DNA of 64,000 nt from Ruegeria arenilitoris. GTDB lineage: Bacteria; Pseudomonadota; Alphaproteobacteria; Rhodobacterales; Rhodobacteraceae. Positions 8,590-17,091 of this stretch are shown here, piece after piece. A model generated the notes under the pieces. It saw only the letters and a program-made list of their open reading frames with translations. It was not told where the DNA came from and ran no database searches. The position numbers and the translations under genes are program-made. Within the stretch, counting starts at the first letter, position 1. Each line of letters opens with the position of its first letter. The stretch lies in assembly GCF_013035425.1 (NCBI RefSeq), contig NZ_WQHX01000001.1:62001-126000 (forward strand), read 5' to 3'.

Positions 8590-9750
8590 TTAGTTGTTGG
8601 AGTTGTTTTGCTCCGCTTCTATCTCACGCCACTTCGCGACATTACGGTTGTGCTCCTGAAGCGTTTCAGCAAACGCGTGGCCGCCTGTTCCGTCAGCCAC
8701 GAAGAACACAAAATCCGTATCGTCCGGCGCTACAGCCGCCTCAAGACTAGCGAGTCCTGGGTTGGCAATCGGAGTCGGTGGCAACCCATCGATCTGGTAA
8801 GTATTCCAAGGGGTTGGTCGATTCAGTTCGCTGCGGCGCAAACCACGGCCCAGAACGCCGCGACCCTTAGTTACGCCGTAAATAACCGTCGGATCCGTTT
8901 GCAACTTCATACCCTGATTCAATCGGTTCACAAAAACGCTGGCCACCTGACCGCGCTCCTCTGGCACACCAGTTTCCTTTTCGATGATAGAAGCAAGGAT
9001 CAGCATTTCTTCTGGATTGCTCAAAGGCAAACCGTCCTGCCGTCTCTCCCAAGCGGCGTTGATCCTCAATTGCTGCTTCGCCTGCATATCGCTTAATACT
9101 TCATTTCGGTCTGTTCCTGACGTCACTTCATAGCTATCAGGTGCCAACATTCCTTCTGCCGGAATCTCCGCGACCTCACCACCAAGGAAATCGGCCGACT
9201 TCAGCGCCTCAACGACTTGCCAACTGGTAACCCCTTCCGCCAACGAAATACGATATCGAGTATCCGCGTCGTTGCGTTTTTCTCCGTAAATATCCGGCGT
9301 TTCATCTACGTCTGTCTCGAACATTGCGATTTCAACAAAGTCCAACGTAGCCGGGTCCAGTTCACGGACTCGCGTCTGCGTTCTGGTCACACCTATACGG
9401 TATTCGATCTCTGTCCCGCATGTACTGGCACCGCTTTTTGTGATGTCCTCCACGATCTGTTCCATGGATGAGCCTTCCCGAACCAGAAAACTCCCGGCTT
9501 TCAACTGCTGCGACTTGTCAGAGTAATCCGCTCCCATGCGAAAGATCGTTGCGTTGCTGATCGCGCCTTGATCTTCAAGTTCGCGGCTAACCCGTGTCAT
9601 ATTCGAACCGCTTTTCACCTGCAGGCAAATTGCCGTTTCCAACGGCCCATCCGCTCTGTATTGCGACTGACCCCACAATATCACGCCACCAATTAGAAAC
9701 ATGCCAACCACCAGAATGGTCAGCATGTTTGACGCAAGACCTCGCCACAT
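8590..9750 (-). CDS. mltG: Endolytic murein transglycosylase MltG (YceG-like)
   Basis: A 386-residue protein with one N-terminal membrane helix (MLTILVVGMFLIGGVILWG), a LysM-like region (GSNMTRVSRELEDQGAI) and the YceG catalytic domain with ILASIIEKETGVPEERG, where the central Glu is the catalytic residue, then LQTDPTVIYGVT and SLEAAVAPDDTDFVFFVADG. MltG cleaves nascent glycan strands at the inner membrane and helps set glycan length. It starts directly after the fabF stop codon (zero-base gap), the usual fabF-mltG pairing in alphaproteobacteria, so the two are co-transcribed. A terminator follows. Confidence 0.95.
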   Translation of the reverse strand: MWRGLASNMLTILVVGMFLIGGVILWGQSQYRADGPLETAICLQVKSGSNMTRVSRELEDQGAISNATIFRMGADYSDKSQQLKAGSFLVREGSSMEQIVEDITKSGASTCGTEIEYRIGVTRTQTRVRELDPATLDFVEIAMFETDVDETPDIYGEKRNDADTRYRISLAEGVTSWQVVEALKSADFLGGEVAEIPAEGMLAPDSYEVTSGTDRNEVLSDMQAKQQLRINAAWERRQDGLPLSNPEEMLILASIIEKETGVPEERGQVASVFVNRLNQGMKLQTDPTVIYGVTKGRGVLGRGLRRSELNRPTPWNTYQIDGLPPTPIANPGLASLEAAVAPDDTDFVFFVADGTGGHAFAETLQEHNRNVAKWREIEAEQNNSNN

Positions 9751-11016
9751 TTAGCTGACCTTTCCGAAGATCACACTTGCGTTGGTGCCGCCAAAACCGA
9801 ACGAGTTAGACAAAGCCACGTTGATTTCTCGTTCCCGCTTGGCATTTGGCGCCAGATCGATGGGTGTTTCCACTGCAGGATTATCCAGATTTATCGTCGG
9901 AGGCGCCACCTGGTCTCGAATAGCAAGAATCGAGAAAATTGCCTCAATAGCGCCAGCAGCGCCCAGTAAGTGACCTGTCGCGGACTTGGTCGACGTCATA
10001 GTCGCATTGCTTGCGTGGTCCCCCAACAGCCGCTCTACAGCGCCCAGTTCAATTGTATCCGCCATGGTCGAAGTTCCATGAGCATTGATGTAATCAAGAT
10101 CTTTTGGCTCTAGCCCAGCGCTACGCAATGCGGCTTTCATTGAGCGTTCTGCTCCGTCACCATCTTCGGAAGGGGCAGTAATGTGATAGGCGTCTCCGGA
10201 CATGCCATAGCCAAGAACTTCGGCATAAATCTTTGCGCCTCGCGCTATTGCATGGTCGTACTCCTCCAGCACGACGATACCTGCACCTTCCCCCATAACA
10301 AACCCGTCGCGGTCGACGTCATATGGTCGGCTGGCTGCCTTGGGATTATCGGCGTACTTGGTAGAAAGGGCCTTGCACGCGTTGAAACCAGCGATACCGA
10401 TTTCGCAAATACAGCCTTCGCCACCGCCAGCAATCATAACATCGGCATCACCTGATCGGATAATACGGCTGGCGTCGCCAATTGCGTGCGCGCCTGTTGA
10501 ACATGCCGTCACAACCGAATGGTTCGGGCCCTTGAAACCGAAGCGGATTGAAACCTGCCCAGACGCCAGGTTGATCAGTGCTCCGGGAATAAAGAACGGC
10601 GATACTCGGCGTGGTCCTTTATCCCTGATCAAGTTGGCTGTTTCGGCAATCGATCCCAAGCCACCGATACCTGATCCGATCAGCACCCCAGTGCGCAAGC
10701 GGTCCTCTTCGTCCTCGGGCGTCCAGTTGGCATCTTTACAAGCCATTTCAGCGGCAGCGATTGAATAAAGTATAAAATCCTCAATCTTGCGCTGCTCTTT
10801 CGGTGGCATCCAATCATCAGGGTTGAATGTTCCGTTCGTTCCGTCTCCACGTGGAACTTCACAAGCATAAGTCGTGGAAACTCCGCTTGCCTCGGCATCG
10901 AACAAGGTAATAGGTCCAGCGCCGGATTCTCCGTCCAAAAGCCGCGACCAGCTTTCCTCGACTCCGCTGGCCAAAGGAGTGACCAATCCTAGCCCGGTAA
11001 CAACGACTCTGCGCAT
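9751..11016 (-). CDS. fabF: Beta-ketoacyl-ACP synthase II
   Basis: A 421-residue condensing enzyme that elongates acyl-ACP with malonyl-ACP in fatty acid synthesis. The catalytic triad is visible: C172 in VTACSTGAHAIG, H313 in NAHGTST, H349 in KSATGHLLGAAGA, with the glycine-rich C-terminal SNSFGFGGTNAS. Length is normal. In most relatives it follows acpP directly; here two unrelated genes and two terminators separate it from acpP, so it needs its own promoter in 11017-11160. It is followed without gap by mltG. Confidence 0.96.
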   Translation of the reverse strand: MRRVVVTGLGLVTPLASGVEESWSRLLDGESGAGPITLFDAEASGVSTTYACEVPRGDGTNGTFNPDDWMPPKEQRKIEDFILYSIAAAEMACKDANWTPEDEEDRLRTGVLIGSGIGGLGSIAETANLIRDKGPRRVSPFFIPGALINLASGQVSIRFGFKGPNHSVVTACSTGAHAIGDASRIIRSGDADVMIAGGGEGCICEIGIAGFNACKALSTKYADNPKAASRPYDVDRDGFVMGEGAGIVVLEEYDHAIARGAKIYAEVLGYGMSGDAYHITAPSEDGDGAERSMKAALRSAGLEPKDLDYINAHGTSTMADTIELGAVERLLGDHASNATMTSTKSATGHLLGAAGAIEAIFSILAIRDQVAPPTINLDNPAVETPIDLAPNAKREREINVALSNSFGFGGTNASVIFGKVS

Positions 11017-11164
11017 GAAGTGCCTCTTGCCTGCTTCCTGTTATGCGAAACGTCCATACCCCGCTCCGCCCCCCGGGGGCAAGAGGAACGGCAAATTCCG
11101 CGCCAAGATACATTGACCATTTGATAAACGATCCAAGTTATCGGATGAAATCGCCAAAATAAAA

Positions 11165-11193
11165 CCCGCCCCTTTGTTTTCGTGAAAAGGGGC
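11165..11193 (-). terminator. Rho-independent terminator of the HisA-like gene
   Basis: GCCCCTTT (11168-11175) pairs with AAAGGGGC (11186-11193). On the minus strand the hairpin is followed by GGGTTTTATTTTGG. It separates the HisA-like gene from fabF. Confidence 0.75.
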
Positions 11194-11216
11194 AGGCAAA
11201 AGGTTAACGAATTCAC

Positions 11217-11960
11217 CTACTGGAACTGTGCGACGGGTTCGTGCGCAGCAGTTGCCACATTCAAAGCCTCCTCCAGATCGACCGTCTTACGGAACAATGC
11301 GCGCCCTACCAAAGCTCCGGCAATGTTGTGGATGTACGCCAACCTGGAAATGTCATCGACCTTGCGAACAACACCGCTGGCCACCACTGGCGTTCGGGAA
11401 TGCTGCGCCAGACCTGAAATCAAACCAAGCTGCGCCTCTACGTCTTCCATGTCACTATCGATGTCCGTGACCAATATGCTGGCGAAAGGCGTGTCTGCGA
11501 AGGCGTCAATGAATGCTTCGGGGGTAAACGCGCTCTGCGTGCGCCACCCTTCGGTCATAACGTATCCGCGCCAGACATCCACCGCCAAGACGATCTGATC
11601 AGGGTGAAGCTTAGCAAGTTCCTTGACGAGATTGGGGTCCCTGGCCGCCATTGTGCCGATTACGACCCGGCCTGCGCCCTTGTCGATCCAGTACTCGACA
11701 TTCTCGCGGGTTCGAATTCCACCGGCCAGTTGAACGGGGATTTCCGCGCTGCGAATTATTTCTTCCACCAAACCTGAGTTAGTATCGCGACCTTCAACCG
11801 CATCAAAATCAGTCAGGTGCATCCATTCAGCGCCCGTGGCGGCCCATCTACGGGCCGTTTCAACCGGGTCTACATGCCAGATCATTGCTTCGTCCAGGCG
11901 CCCTTTGTCTAATGTAACACAACGCCCGTTCTGCAATTCCATCGTAGGGTAAATCCTCAT
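11217..11960 (-). CDS. HisA-like TIM-barrel protein with altered active site
   Basis: A 247-residue protein related to phosphoribosylformimino-AICAR-phosphate isomerase (HisA). Phosphate-site elements are recognisable (VQLAGGIRTREN, GRVVIGTMA), as is VDVWRGYVMTEGW with the conserved catalytic Asp (D128). The first catalytic Asp of HisA (AIDL) is replaced by Glu8 (TMELQNG), and the second phosphate loop reads ASGVV rather than SGG. No other his gene is nearby. It is therefore more likely a paralogue with a changed substrate or a (beta/alpha)8 protein of unknown role than the histidine enzyme itself. It sits inside the fab cluster with its own terminator. Confidence 0.75.
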   Translation of the reverse strand: MRIYPTMELQNGRCVTLDKGRLDEAMIWHVDPVETARRWAATGAEWMHLTDFDAVEGRDTNSGLVEEIIRSAEIPVQLAGGIRTRENVEYWIDKGAGRVVIGTMAARDPNLVKELAKLHPDQIVLAVDVWRGYVMTEGWRTQSAFTPEAFIDAFADTPFASILVTDIDSDMEDVEAQLGLISGLAQHSRTPVVASGVVRKVDDISRLAYIHNIAGALVGRALFRKTVDLEEALNVATAAHEPVAQFQ

Positions 11961-12083
11961 GAGCTTGCTCCTCCGCCCATTCGCTCTGAAATCCTAGGAT
12001 AGCATACATGTCGCTGAAACCGGTGTTTCACCCAGTTTCGGCAAACGAAGCGCATTTTGCGTCATCGTGGCTGAACGAGCGTT

Positions 12084-12623
12084 TCAAACTTTTGAAGGAG
12101 GACCATTTCTGCGAAACAGATAAACCGGAGTTTCCCGGTATTCTGCTTCGCGCAGCATCGAGTATCCCAGCCTTACCGCTAAGTTTTGCGATGCTGAATT
12201 GTCCGCATCGATCAAAGCAACAAGCGGGCCTGGGATAACTCGGTCAAACCAATCATGCGCTGCCTGTGCTGCTTCGAAACCGTAACCTTGACCCTGACCT
12301 TCGGGCGCCAAAACCCATCCGGATTCGGGATACTGGTCAAAATCTGACCCAAGTGATCGATTCCCGAAAAAGAACCCGGCCTGGCCTATTAACTTGCGAT
12401 TCGATTGCAATACGACGGCCCACTGGCCGAATCCGGTCATTTGCCAGTGCCCAGCATTTCGCAGAAAAGAGTCCCAAGCCTCACCTCTGCTGCGCGGAGA
12501 ACCGCCAATGTGGCGTACCACGTTTGGGTCGCTCCATATTTCTGCGTACCGTTCAAAGTCCTCAGGTCGCAGTGCGCACAGCGTCAATCGCGCCGTGTTT
12601 ATCATCGGGGTGGATCTTATCAT
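12084..12623 (-). CDS. GNAT-family N-acetyltransferase (RimJ/RimL type)
   Basis: A 179-residue protein with the RimJ-like N-terminus TARLTLCALRPEDFERYAEIW, the central RKLIGQAGFFF strand, and the acetyl-CoA motif EGQGQGYGFEAAQAAHDWF (Q/R-x-x-G-x-G/A), followed by DADNSASQNLAVRLGY, the usual end of the family. Substrate unknown: ribosomal protein N-termini, amino acids and small molecules are all used by relatives. A start at codon 7 (MINTARLTL) is also possible. It lies between acpP and the HisA-like gene. Confidence 0.85.
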   Translation of the reverse strand: MIRSTPMINTARLTLCALRPEDFERYAEIWSDPNVVRHIGGSPRSRGEAWDSFLRNAGHWQMTGFGQWAVVLQSNRKLIGQAGFFFGNRSLGSDFDQYPESGWVLAPEGQGQGYGFEAAQAAHDWFDRVIPGPLVALIDADNSASQNLAVRLGYSMLREAEYRETPVYLFRRNGPPSKV

Positions 12624-12703
12624 GCCCTTGCCCGCTCGAATTATGCCTCGTCACCACAGTGCGAACACCTTTTACCTCTCGCAAGCTAGAATTGAACATA
12701 AAC

Positions 12704-12741
12704 GCAAAAAAACGGCGCCTCCGTTGCCCGGAAGCGCCGTT
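12704..12741 (-). terminator. Rho-independent terminator of acpP
   Basis: AACGGCGCCTCC (12711-12722) pairs with GGAAGCGCCGTT (12730-12741), with one mismatch. On the minus strand it is followed directly by a T7 run. It ends the fabD-fabG-acpP transcript before the GNAT gene. Confidence 0.85.
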
Positions 12742-12760
12742 TTCATCGGGATCAATGCGA

Positions 12761-12994
12761 TCAGGATGCTTCTGTGATGAATTTGACGGCGTCGCCAAAA
12801 GTTTGGATGGTTTCGGCGGCGTCATCGGGAATCTCGATGCCGAACTCTTCTTCGAAGGCCATAACCAGCTCAACTGTGTCCAAGCTGTCTGCACCCAGAT
12901 CGTCGATGAAGGAAGCGTTTTCAGCCACCTTGTCTTCTTCTACGCCCAGGTGCTCAACAACGATCTTTTTTACGCGATCTGCGACGTCGCTCAT
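12761..12994 (-). CDS. acpP: Acyl carrier protein
   Basis: A 77-residue acidic protein with the phosphopantetheine attachment site [12 protein letters not shown], Ser37 being the modified residue. Sequence ([18 protein letters not shown]) and length match bacterial ACP closely. It carries growing acyl chains for FabD, FabG and FabF encoded nearby. Third gene of the fabD-fabG-acpP group, 211 bases after fabG, and followed by a strong terminator that would let it be expressed at high level independently. Confidence 0.97.
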   Translation of the reverse strand: MSDVADRVKKIVVEHLGVEEDKVAENASFIDDLGADSLDTVELVMAFEEEFGIEIPDDAAETIQTFGDAVKFITEAS

Positions 12995-13205
12995 GTCTAT
13001 TCCTCATTCCTTATCAGGGCGGTGTGCCCGGTTCTGCCCATGCCCGCTCGGGGTGGCTCTGATTTGCCCTTTCCGGGCGGTTTGGGTCCCGGATGCCCGG
13101 GAAAGTAAGAAAACCGGCCAACCTGACCGGTCTCTGTGCATATGCGCCGCCTATAGCACAGACTACGCACAAGGCAAACGCTTTCGCATCGGCCGCGAGT
13201 TGCAG

Positions 13206-13943
13206 TTATAACATGGCCATACCGCCATTCACATGCAAGGTGCTTCCGGTGACATAGCCTGCCTCGGGGCTGGCAAGATAGAGTACAGCGGCGGCGATTT
13301 CATTAGGGTCACCCATCCGGCCCGCGGGAACCTGCTGCAGCAAACCTGCCTTTTGATCTTCTGTCAGTTTCTCGGTCATGGCAGTTGTAATGAAGCCTGG
13401 GGCAACGGCATTTACCGTTATGCCGCGTGTAGCGACCTCATGCGCAAGGGCTTTGGAAAATCCAACCATACCAGCCTTCGACGCAGCATAATTGGTCTGA
13501 CCCGGGTTTCCGATTGCACCGACAATGGAAGAGATATTCACTATACGACCCCATCGCGCCTTCATCATGCCTCGGATCACGCCTTTGCAAAGCTTCATTG
13601 TGGCAGTCATGTTAACGTCGATCACACTCTGCCAATCTTCGTCAGACATGCGCATAAACAAGTTGTCGCGCGTTATACCCGCGTTATTGACAAGTATGTC
13701 AACTGACCCCATCGCCTCTATCGCCTGTTTTGGCAACGCATCTACAGCTTCCGGATCGCTTAGATTACAGGGCAAAATATGAGCGCGCTCGCCCAATTCT
13801 TCGGCCAACGCCTTCAACGGTTCTACCCGCGTTCCGGACAAGCCGACCGTCGCGCCTGCGCCGTGCAAAGCTCGCGCGATGTCGCCGCCTATCCCACCCG
13901 AAGCTCCGGTGATCAGTGCATTCTTACCAGTCAAATCAAACAT
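13206..13943 (-). CDS. fabG: 3-oxoacyl-ACP reductase
   Basis: A 245-residue NADPH-dependent SDR enzyme that reduces 3-oxoacyl-ACP. It shows the nucleotide-binding GASGGIG (residues 13-19), NNAG (86-89), the catalytic Ser of NISSIVG (138/139) and Tyr152/Lys156 in NYAASKAG, and ends HVNGGMAML as FabG normally does. The start at 13943 (MFDLTGK) has GAGGA seven bases upstream and matches family N-termini; an in-frame ATG seven codons earlier was rejected. It is 45 bases after fabD. Confidence 0.97.
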   Translation of the reverse strand: MFDLTGKNALITGASGGIGGDIARALHGAGATVGLSGTRVEPLKALAEELGERAHILPCNLSDPEAVDALPKQAIEAMGSVDILVNNAGITRDNLFMRMSDEDWQSVIDVNMTATMKLCKGVIRGMMKARWGRIVNISSIVGAIGNPGQTNYAASKAGMVGFSKALAHEVATRGITVNAVAPGFITTAMTEKLTEDQKAGLLQQVPAGRMGDPNEIAAAVLYLASPEAGYVTGSTLHVNGGMAML

Positions 13944-13988
13944 TCTTTGTTCCTCGTCCAGCACCCGGAATGGGTTAGATTTTGTTTT

Positions 13989-14927
13989 TTAAGTTTCGGC
14001 TTGCAGGACCTTTTGCACATCTTCCGGAGTTCCGACGGCCTTGCCAACGATAGTTCTGTCAATTTTGCGGATCATACCCGTCAAAGCCTTGCCAGCACCG
14101 ATTTCCCATGTCTCGGTAACACCCTGCTTACCCATGTATTGAACGCTTTCACGCCACCGAACTGAACCAGTGACTTGTTCCACAAGCAACCGCCGGATCA
14201 GGTCAGGGTCGGTTATAGCTTCAGCGCGTACATTGGCCACAAGCGGAACTACGGGTTCCTGAATCTCAACTGCAGCTAACGCTTCGGCCATGGCGTCCGC
14301 AGCCGGTTGCATCAGCGCACAATGGAATGGGGCACTTACAGGAAGCATCACCGCACGTTTGGCGCCCTTTTCCTTAGCCATTTCGGCTGCACGCTCCACA
14401 GCAGATTTCGATCCGGAAACAACAACCTGAGTCGGGTCATTGTCATTTGCGGCCTGACAAATCTCGCCTTGCGCCGCCTCTTCAGCAACAGCGCGAACTG
14501 CATCAAGATCTAGGCCAAGAATTGCCGCCATCGCACCTTCACCGACGGGAACGGCACTTTGCATAGCCAGACCTCGCGTACGCAATAAACGAGCCGTATC
14601 TGCGACCGACAAAGCACCAGCTGCGGCAAGCGCTGAATACTCCCCCAGCGAATGCCCCGCAACGAAGGATGCCTTCGCAATCGAAACGCCCTCTGTCTCG
14701 AGGGCGCGCATCGCGGCAATCGAGGTCGCCATTAAGGCGGGCTGCGTGTTTTGTGTCAGTGTCAGTTCTTCTATTTCGCCATCCCAGATCAGATTGCTCA
14801 GCTTCTCGCCCAGCGCTTCGTCTACGTCGTCAAAAACCGCTTGAGCGGCAGGGTAGGCTTCGGCCAACGCCTTGCCCATTCCAATGGTTTGGGCGCCCTG
14901 CCCCGGAAAAACGAACGCGAGTGTCAT
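13989..14927 (-). CDS. fabD: Malonyl-CoA:ACP transacylase
   Basis: A 312-residue enzyme that loads malonyl onto ACP. Visible features: N-terminal FPGQGAQTIGMG, active-site GHSLGEYSAL with Ser93, and the PVSAPFHCALM segment with the catalytic His. The start at 14927 (MTLAFVFPGQ) has GAGG five bases upstream; an extension of 22 codons to 14993 is unlike the family. First gene of the fabD-fabG-acpP transcript. Confidence 0.97.
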   Translation of the reverse strand: MTLAFVFPGQGAQTIGMGKALAEAYPAAQAVFDDVDEALGEKLSNLIWDGEIEELTLTQNTQPALMATSIAAMRALETEGVSIAKASFVAGHSLGEYSALAAAGALSVADTARLLRTRGLAMQSAVPVGEGAMAAILGLDLDAVRAVAEEAAQGEICQAANDNDPTQVVVSGSKSAVERAAEMAKEKGAKRAVMLPVSAPFHCALMQPAADAMAEALAAVEIQEPVVPLVANVRAEAITDPDLIRRLLVEQVTGSVRWRESVQYMGKQGVTETWEIGAGKALTGMIRKIDRTIVGKAVGTPEDVQKVLQAET

Positions 14928-15101
14928 TGCAACCTCATGTGTAACATCAAGTTTCGGCGGGGTGTAAACCGACAAGCCACGCGGCACAAGCATTGCCTGC
15001 GATCTGCATCAGGGCACCGTCATTGTGCATAACCTGCTGTTGTGTCTGTGCGTGGGGTCCCTAGGTTGGGCACAGCCTATCAGTTCCGGAGCGTTTGACC
15101 T

Positions 15102-16331
15102 ATGGCCTCAAGCAACACTTTCGCCAGCTATGGCAGTGTCACAAAGACATTTCACTGGCTGACTGCTTTTCTAATTTTCACTGCCCTGCCATTAGGCTGG
15201 TTCGCGAACAACCTTGCCAAGGCCATCTATGACCCGTCCATCCCCTCTACCGAGGCGGACATCGCTCAGGCGGCAGGCATGTTTTCATTGCACAAGACGG
15301 TTGGGATCGCCGTTTTCTTTGTTGCGTTGGCCCGCATTCTTTGGGCAGCCACCCAGACGAAACCCGGTCTTTTGAACGCCGAAAACAAACCCGAGGCCTT
15401 TGCTGCCGAAACTGTGCACTGGCTTTTATATGGGTCGCTGGTTCTGGTCCCGCTGTCGGGCTGGGTGCACCACGCAGCAGCCGAAGGTTTCGCACCCATA
15501 TTGTGGCCTTTTGGCCAGAACCTGCCCTTGATTCCAAAATCGGCTACGTTGGCTGAAGTCACTGCAGGGCTGCACTGGTTATTTATTCTGATCTTGGCGG
15601 GGTCTCTGTTGATGCATATCGCGGGGGCGCTAAAGCACCACATCATTGATCGGGATGGGACACTGCGCCGAATGCTTCCCGGACGATCAGATGTAGCAGA
15701 GCCTCCTGCACAGCATCATTCTGCAACTCCAGCGTTTGCGGCCTTGGCGGTCTGGACTGCGGTCTTGACGGGTGGTTGGTATGCCGGCGCATTCACACAT
15801 CATTCAACAGCCGGAACTGAGACCACTGAACTGACCGAGGTGCAATCCGACTGGAATGTGCAGGAAGGCACATTGTCATTCACGATCACACAACTAGGCA
15901 GCCCAGTAACTGGCACCTTCGCGGACTGGACCGCTGCCATTACTTTTGATGACCCTCCCGAGCCAGGTCTTGCTGGATCCGTCGATGTTAATATCGCGAT
16001 AGGCTCGCTTAGCCTGGGGACAGTTACAGATCAGGCCATGGGCTCTGACTTTTTTGACAGCGCTCAATTTCCAACTGCAAATTTCGACGCTGATATTTAT
16101 AAAACGGACGTCGGTTATGAGGCACGTGGCCCCCTCACGATCCGCGGTGAAACTATCGACATTACTTTGCCGTTTGACTTGGCGGTGCAGGACGGCATCG
16201 CGACCGTTTCGGGTGTATTGGAAGTCAACCGCCTGGACTTTGGCATTGGGAAATCCATGCCCGCCGAAGACTCTCTGGCTTTCGGTGTCACAATCTCGGT
16301 CGAACTTACCGCCTCAAAGTCAGGGGGATAG
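15102..16331 (+). CDS. Cytochrome b561 fused to a periplasmic YceI domain
   Basis: A 409-residue two-domain protein. Residues 1-200 form a bacterial cytochrome b561 with four membrane helices and the haem-ligand histidines in TKTFHWLTAF, MFSLHKTVGI, LSGWVHHAAAEGF and LLMHIAGALKHH. A further membrane helix follows around residue 210 (AFAALAVWTAVLTGG). Residues 240-405 form a YceI-like lipocalin fold (VQSDWNVQEGTLSFTITQLGSP, FDSAQFPTANFDA, LTIRGETIDITLPF). YceI proteins bind isoprenoid lipids, so quinone-linked electron transfer at the periplasmic face is a reasonable inference. It converges with a separate yceI gene through a shared terminator. Confidence 0.85.
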   Translation: MASSNTFASYGSVTKTFHWLTAFLIFTALPLGWFANNLAKAIYDPSIPSTEADIAQAAGMFSLHKTVGIAVFFVALARILWAATQTKPGLLNAENKPEAFAAETVHWLLYGSLVLVPLSGWVHHAAAEGFAPILWPFGQNLPLIPKSATLAEVTAGLHWLFILILAGSLLMHIAGALKHHIIDRDGTLRRMLPGRSDVAEPPAQHHSATPAFAALAVWTAVLTGGWYAGAFTHHSTAGTETTELTEVQSDWNVQEGTLSFTITQLGSPVTGTFADWTAAITFDDPPEPGLAGSVDVNIAIGSLSLGTVTDQAMGSDFFDSAQFPTANFDADIYKTDVGYEARGPLTIRGETIDITLPFDLAVQDGIATVSGVLEVNRLDFGIGKSMPAEDSLAFGVTISVELTASKSGG

Positions 16332-16340
16332 CAAAAATAA

Positions 16341-16369
16341 AACCGCCGGGCTTAGAAATCCCGGCGGTT
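16341..16369. terminator. Bidirectional terminator between the b561-YceI and YceI genes
   Basis: AACCGCCGGG (16341-16350) and CCCGGCGGTT (16360-16369) form a perfect 10-bp stem with TTTC on the plus side and TTTTATTTT on the minus side. It serves both convergent genes. Confidence 0.85.
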
Positions 16370-16391
16370 TCTTAACGTAAGAGGTTTTGGT

Positions 16392-16964
16392 TCAGTCGGC
16401 TTTTTGTGCCTCGACGGAAATTTTGACCTCAACCTCATCACCAACGAATGGCGCAAACTGGCCAAGGTCGAACTCGCTGCGCACCAGAGTGGTGGTCGCA
16501 TCAAATCCCGCCCAAGGTTTTTTGGCCATCGGATGTTCGCCAAACTGGTTCAACTTGGCATCCAAAACAACCGACTTGGTCACTCCGTTCATTGTAAGAT
16601 CGCCAGTGATATTCGCAGTGTTCTCGCCTGTCACCTCAATGTTGGTGGAGTTGAACGTGATCAAGTCCTCCTCGGCAACACCAAAGAAGTCCTCGGTCAT
16701 AAAATGGTCTTCGCGAGGTTTCCAACCTGTGATCATCGCGACTACGGGCATCGAAACGCTGACGCTCGACGCGGCCGGGTCTTCTTGGTTAAACATAATC
16801 TCGCCCTCAAACCCCGAGAACATGCCGGTTGTAGTTGAATAACCCAGGTGGTTATAGCTGAATACGACCTGGCTGTGGCTGGGGTCCAGAACGTACCTCT
16901 CTGCGCTGGCGAACGCCGCACCTGCCGAAACAGCCAGAGCAGCAGCAAAAACGATGGATTTCAT
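16392..16964 (-). CDS. Periplasmic YceI-family protein
   Basis: A 190-residue exported protein: signal peptide in residues 1-20 (MKSIVFAAALAVSAGAAFAS), then a YceI domain with YVLDPSHSQVVFSYNHLGYS, EGEIMFNQEDP, and LTMNGVTKSVVLDAKLN. The fold is an extended lipocalin that binds polyprenyl chains. The ATG at 16964 follows GGAGC at about seven bases; an upstream extension to 17060 is not signal-peptide-like and was rejected. It faces the membrane-anchored b561-YceI fusion, which suggests a shared lipid or quinone-related role. Confidence 0.9.
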   Translation of the reverse strand: MKSIVFAAALAVSAGAAFASAERYVLDPSHSQVVFSYNHLGYSTTTGMFSGFEGEIMFNQEDPAASSVSVSMPVVAMITGWKPREDHFMTEDFFGVAEEDLITFNSTNIEVTGENTANITGDLTMNGVTKSVVLDAKLNQFGEHPMAKKPWAGFDATTTLVRSEFDLGQFAPFVGDEVEVKISVEAQKAD

Positions 16965-17020
16965 AAACAAGCTCCGCAAATGTTTGGATGCAGCCCGAAG
17001 GGGATGCCCGAAAATGAAAA

Positions 17021-17042
17021 TGTGCTGCCCGAAGGCAGCACA
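17021..17042 (-). terminator. Hairpin with UUCG loop after the 17.1-17.6 kb gene
   Basis: TGTGCTGCC (17021-17029) pairs with GGCAGCACA (17034-17042). On the minus strand the loop is TTCG, and ATTTTCATTTTC follows, so it probably ends the gene at 17092-17610 before yceI. Confidence 0.7.
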
Positions 17043-17091
17043 CAAGACCAAAGGATTCACAAACTCTGTTCTTTTTTGAACAGATCGAAGT

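Noticed and set aside
12266-13108. 280-codon plus-strand frame across the GNAT and acpP genes
   Set aside because: It is antisense to two well-identified genes and crosses the acpP terminator; no domain resemblance.
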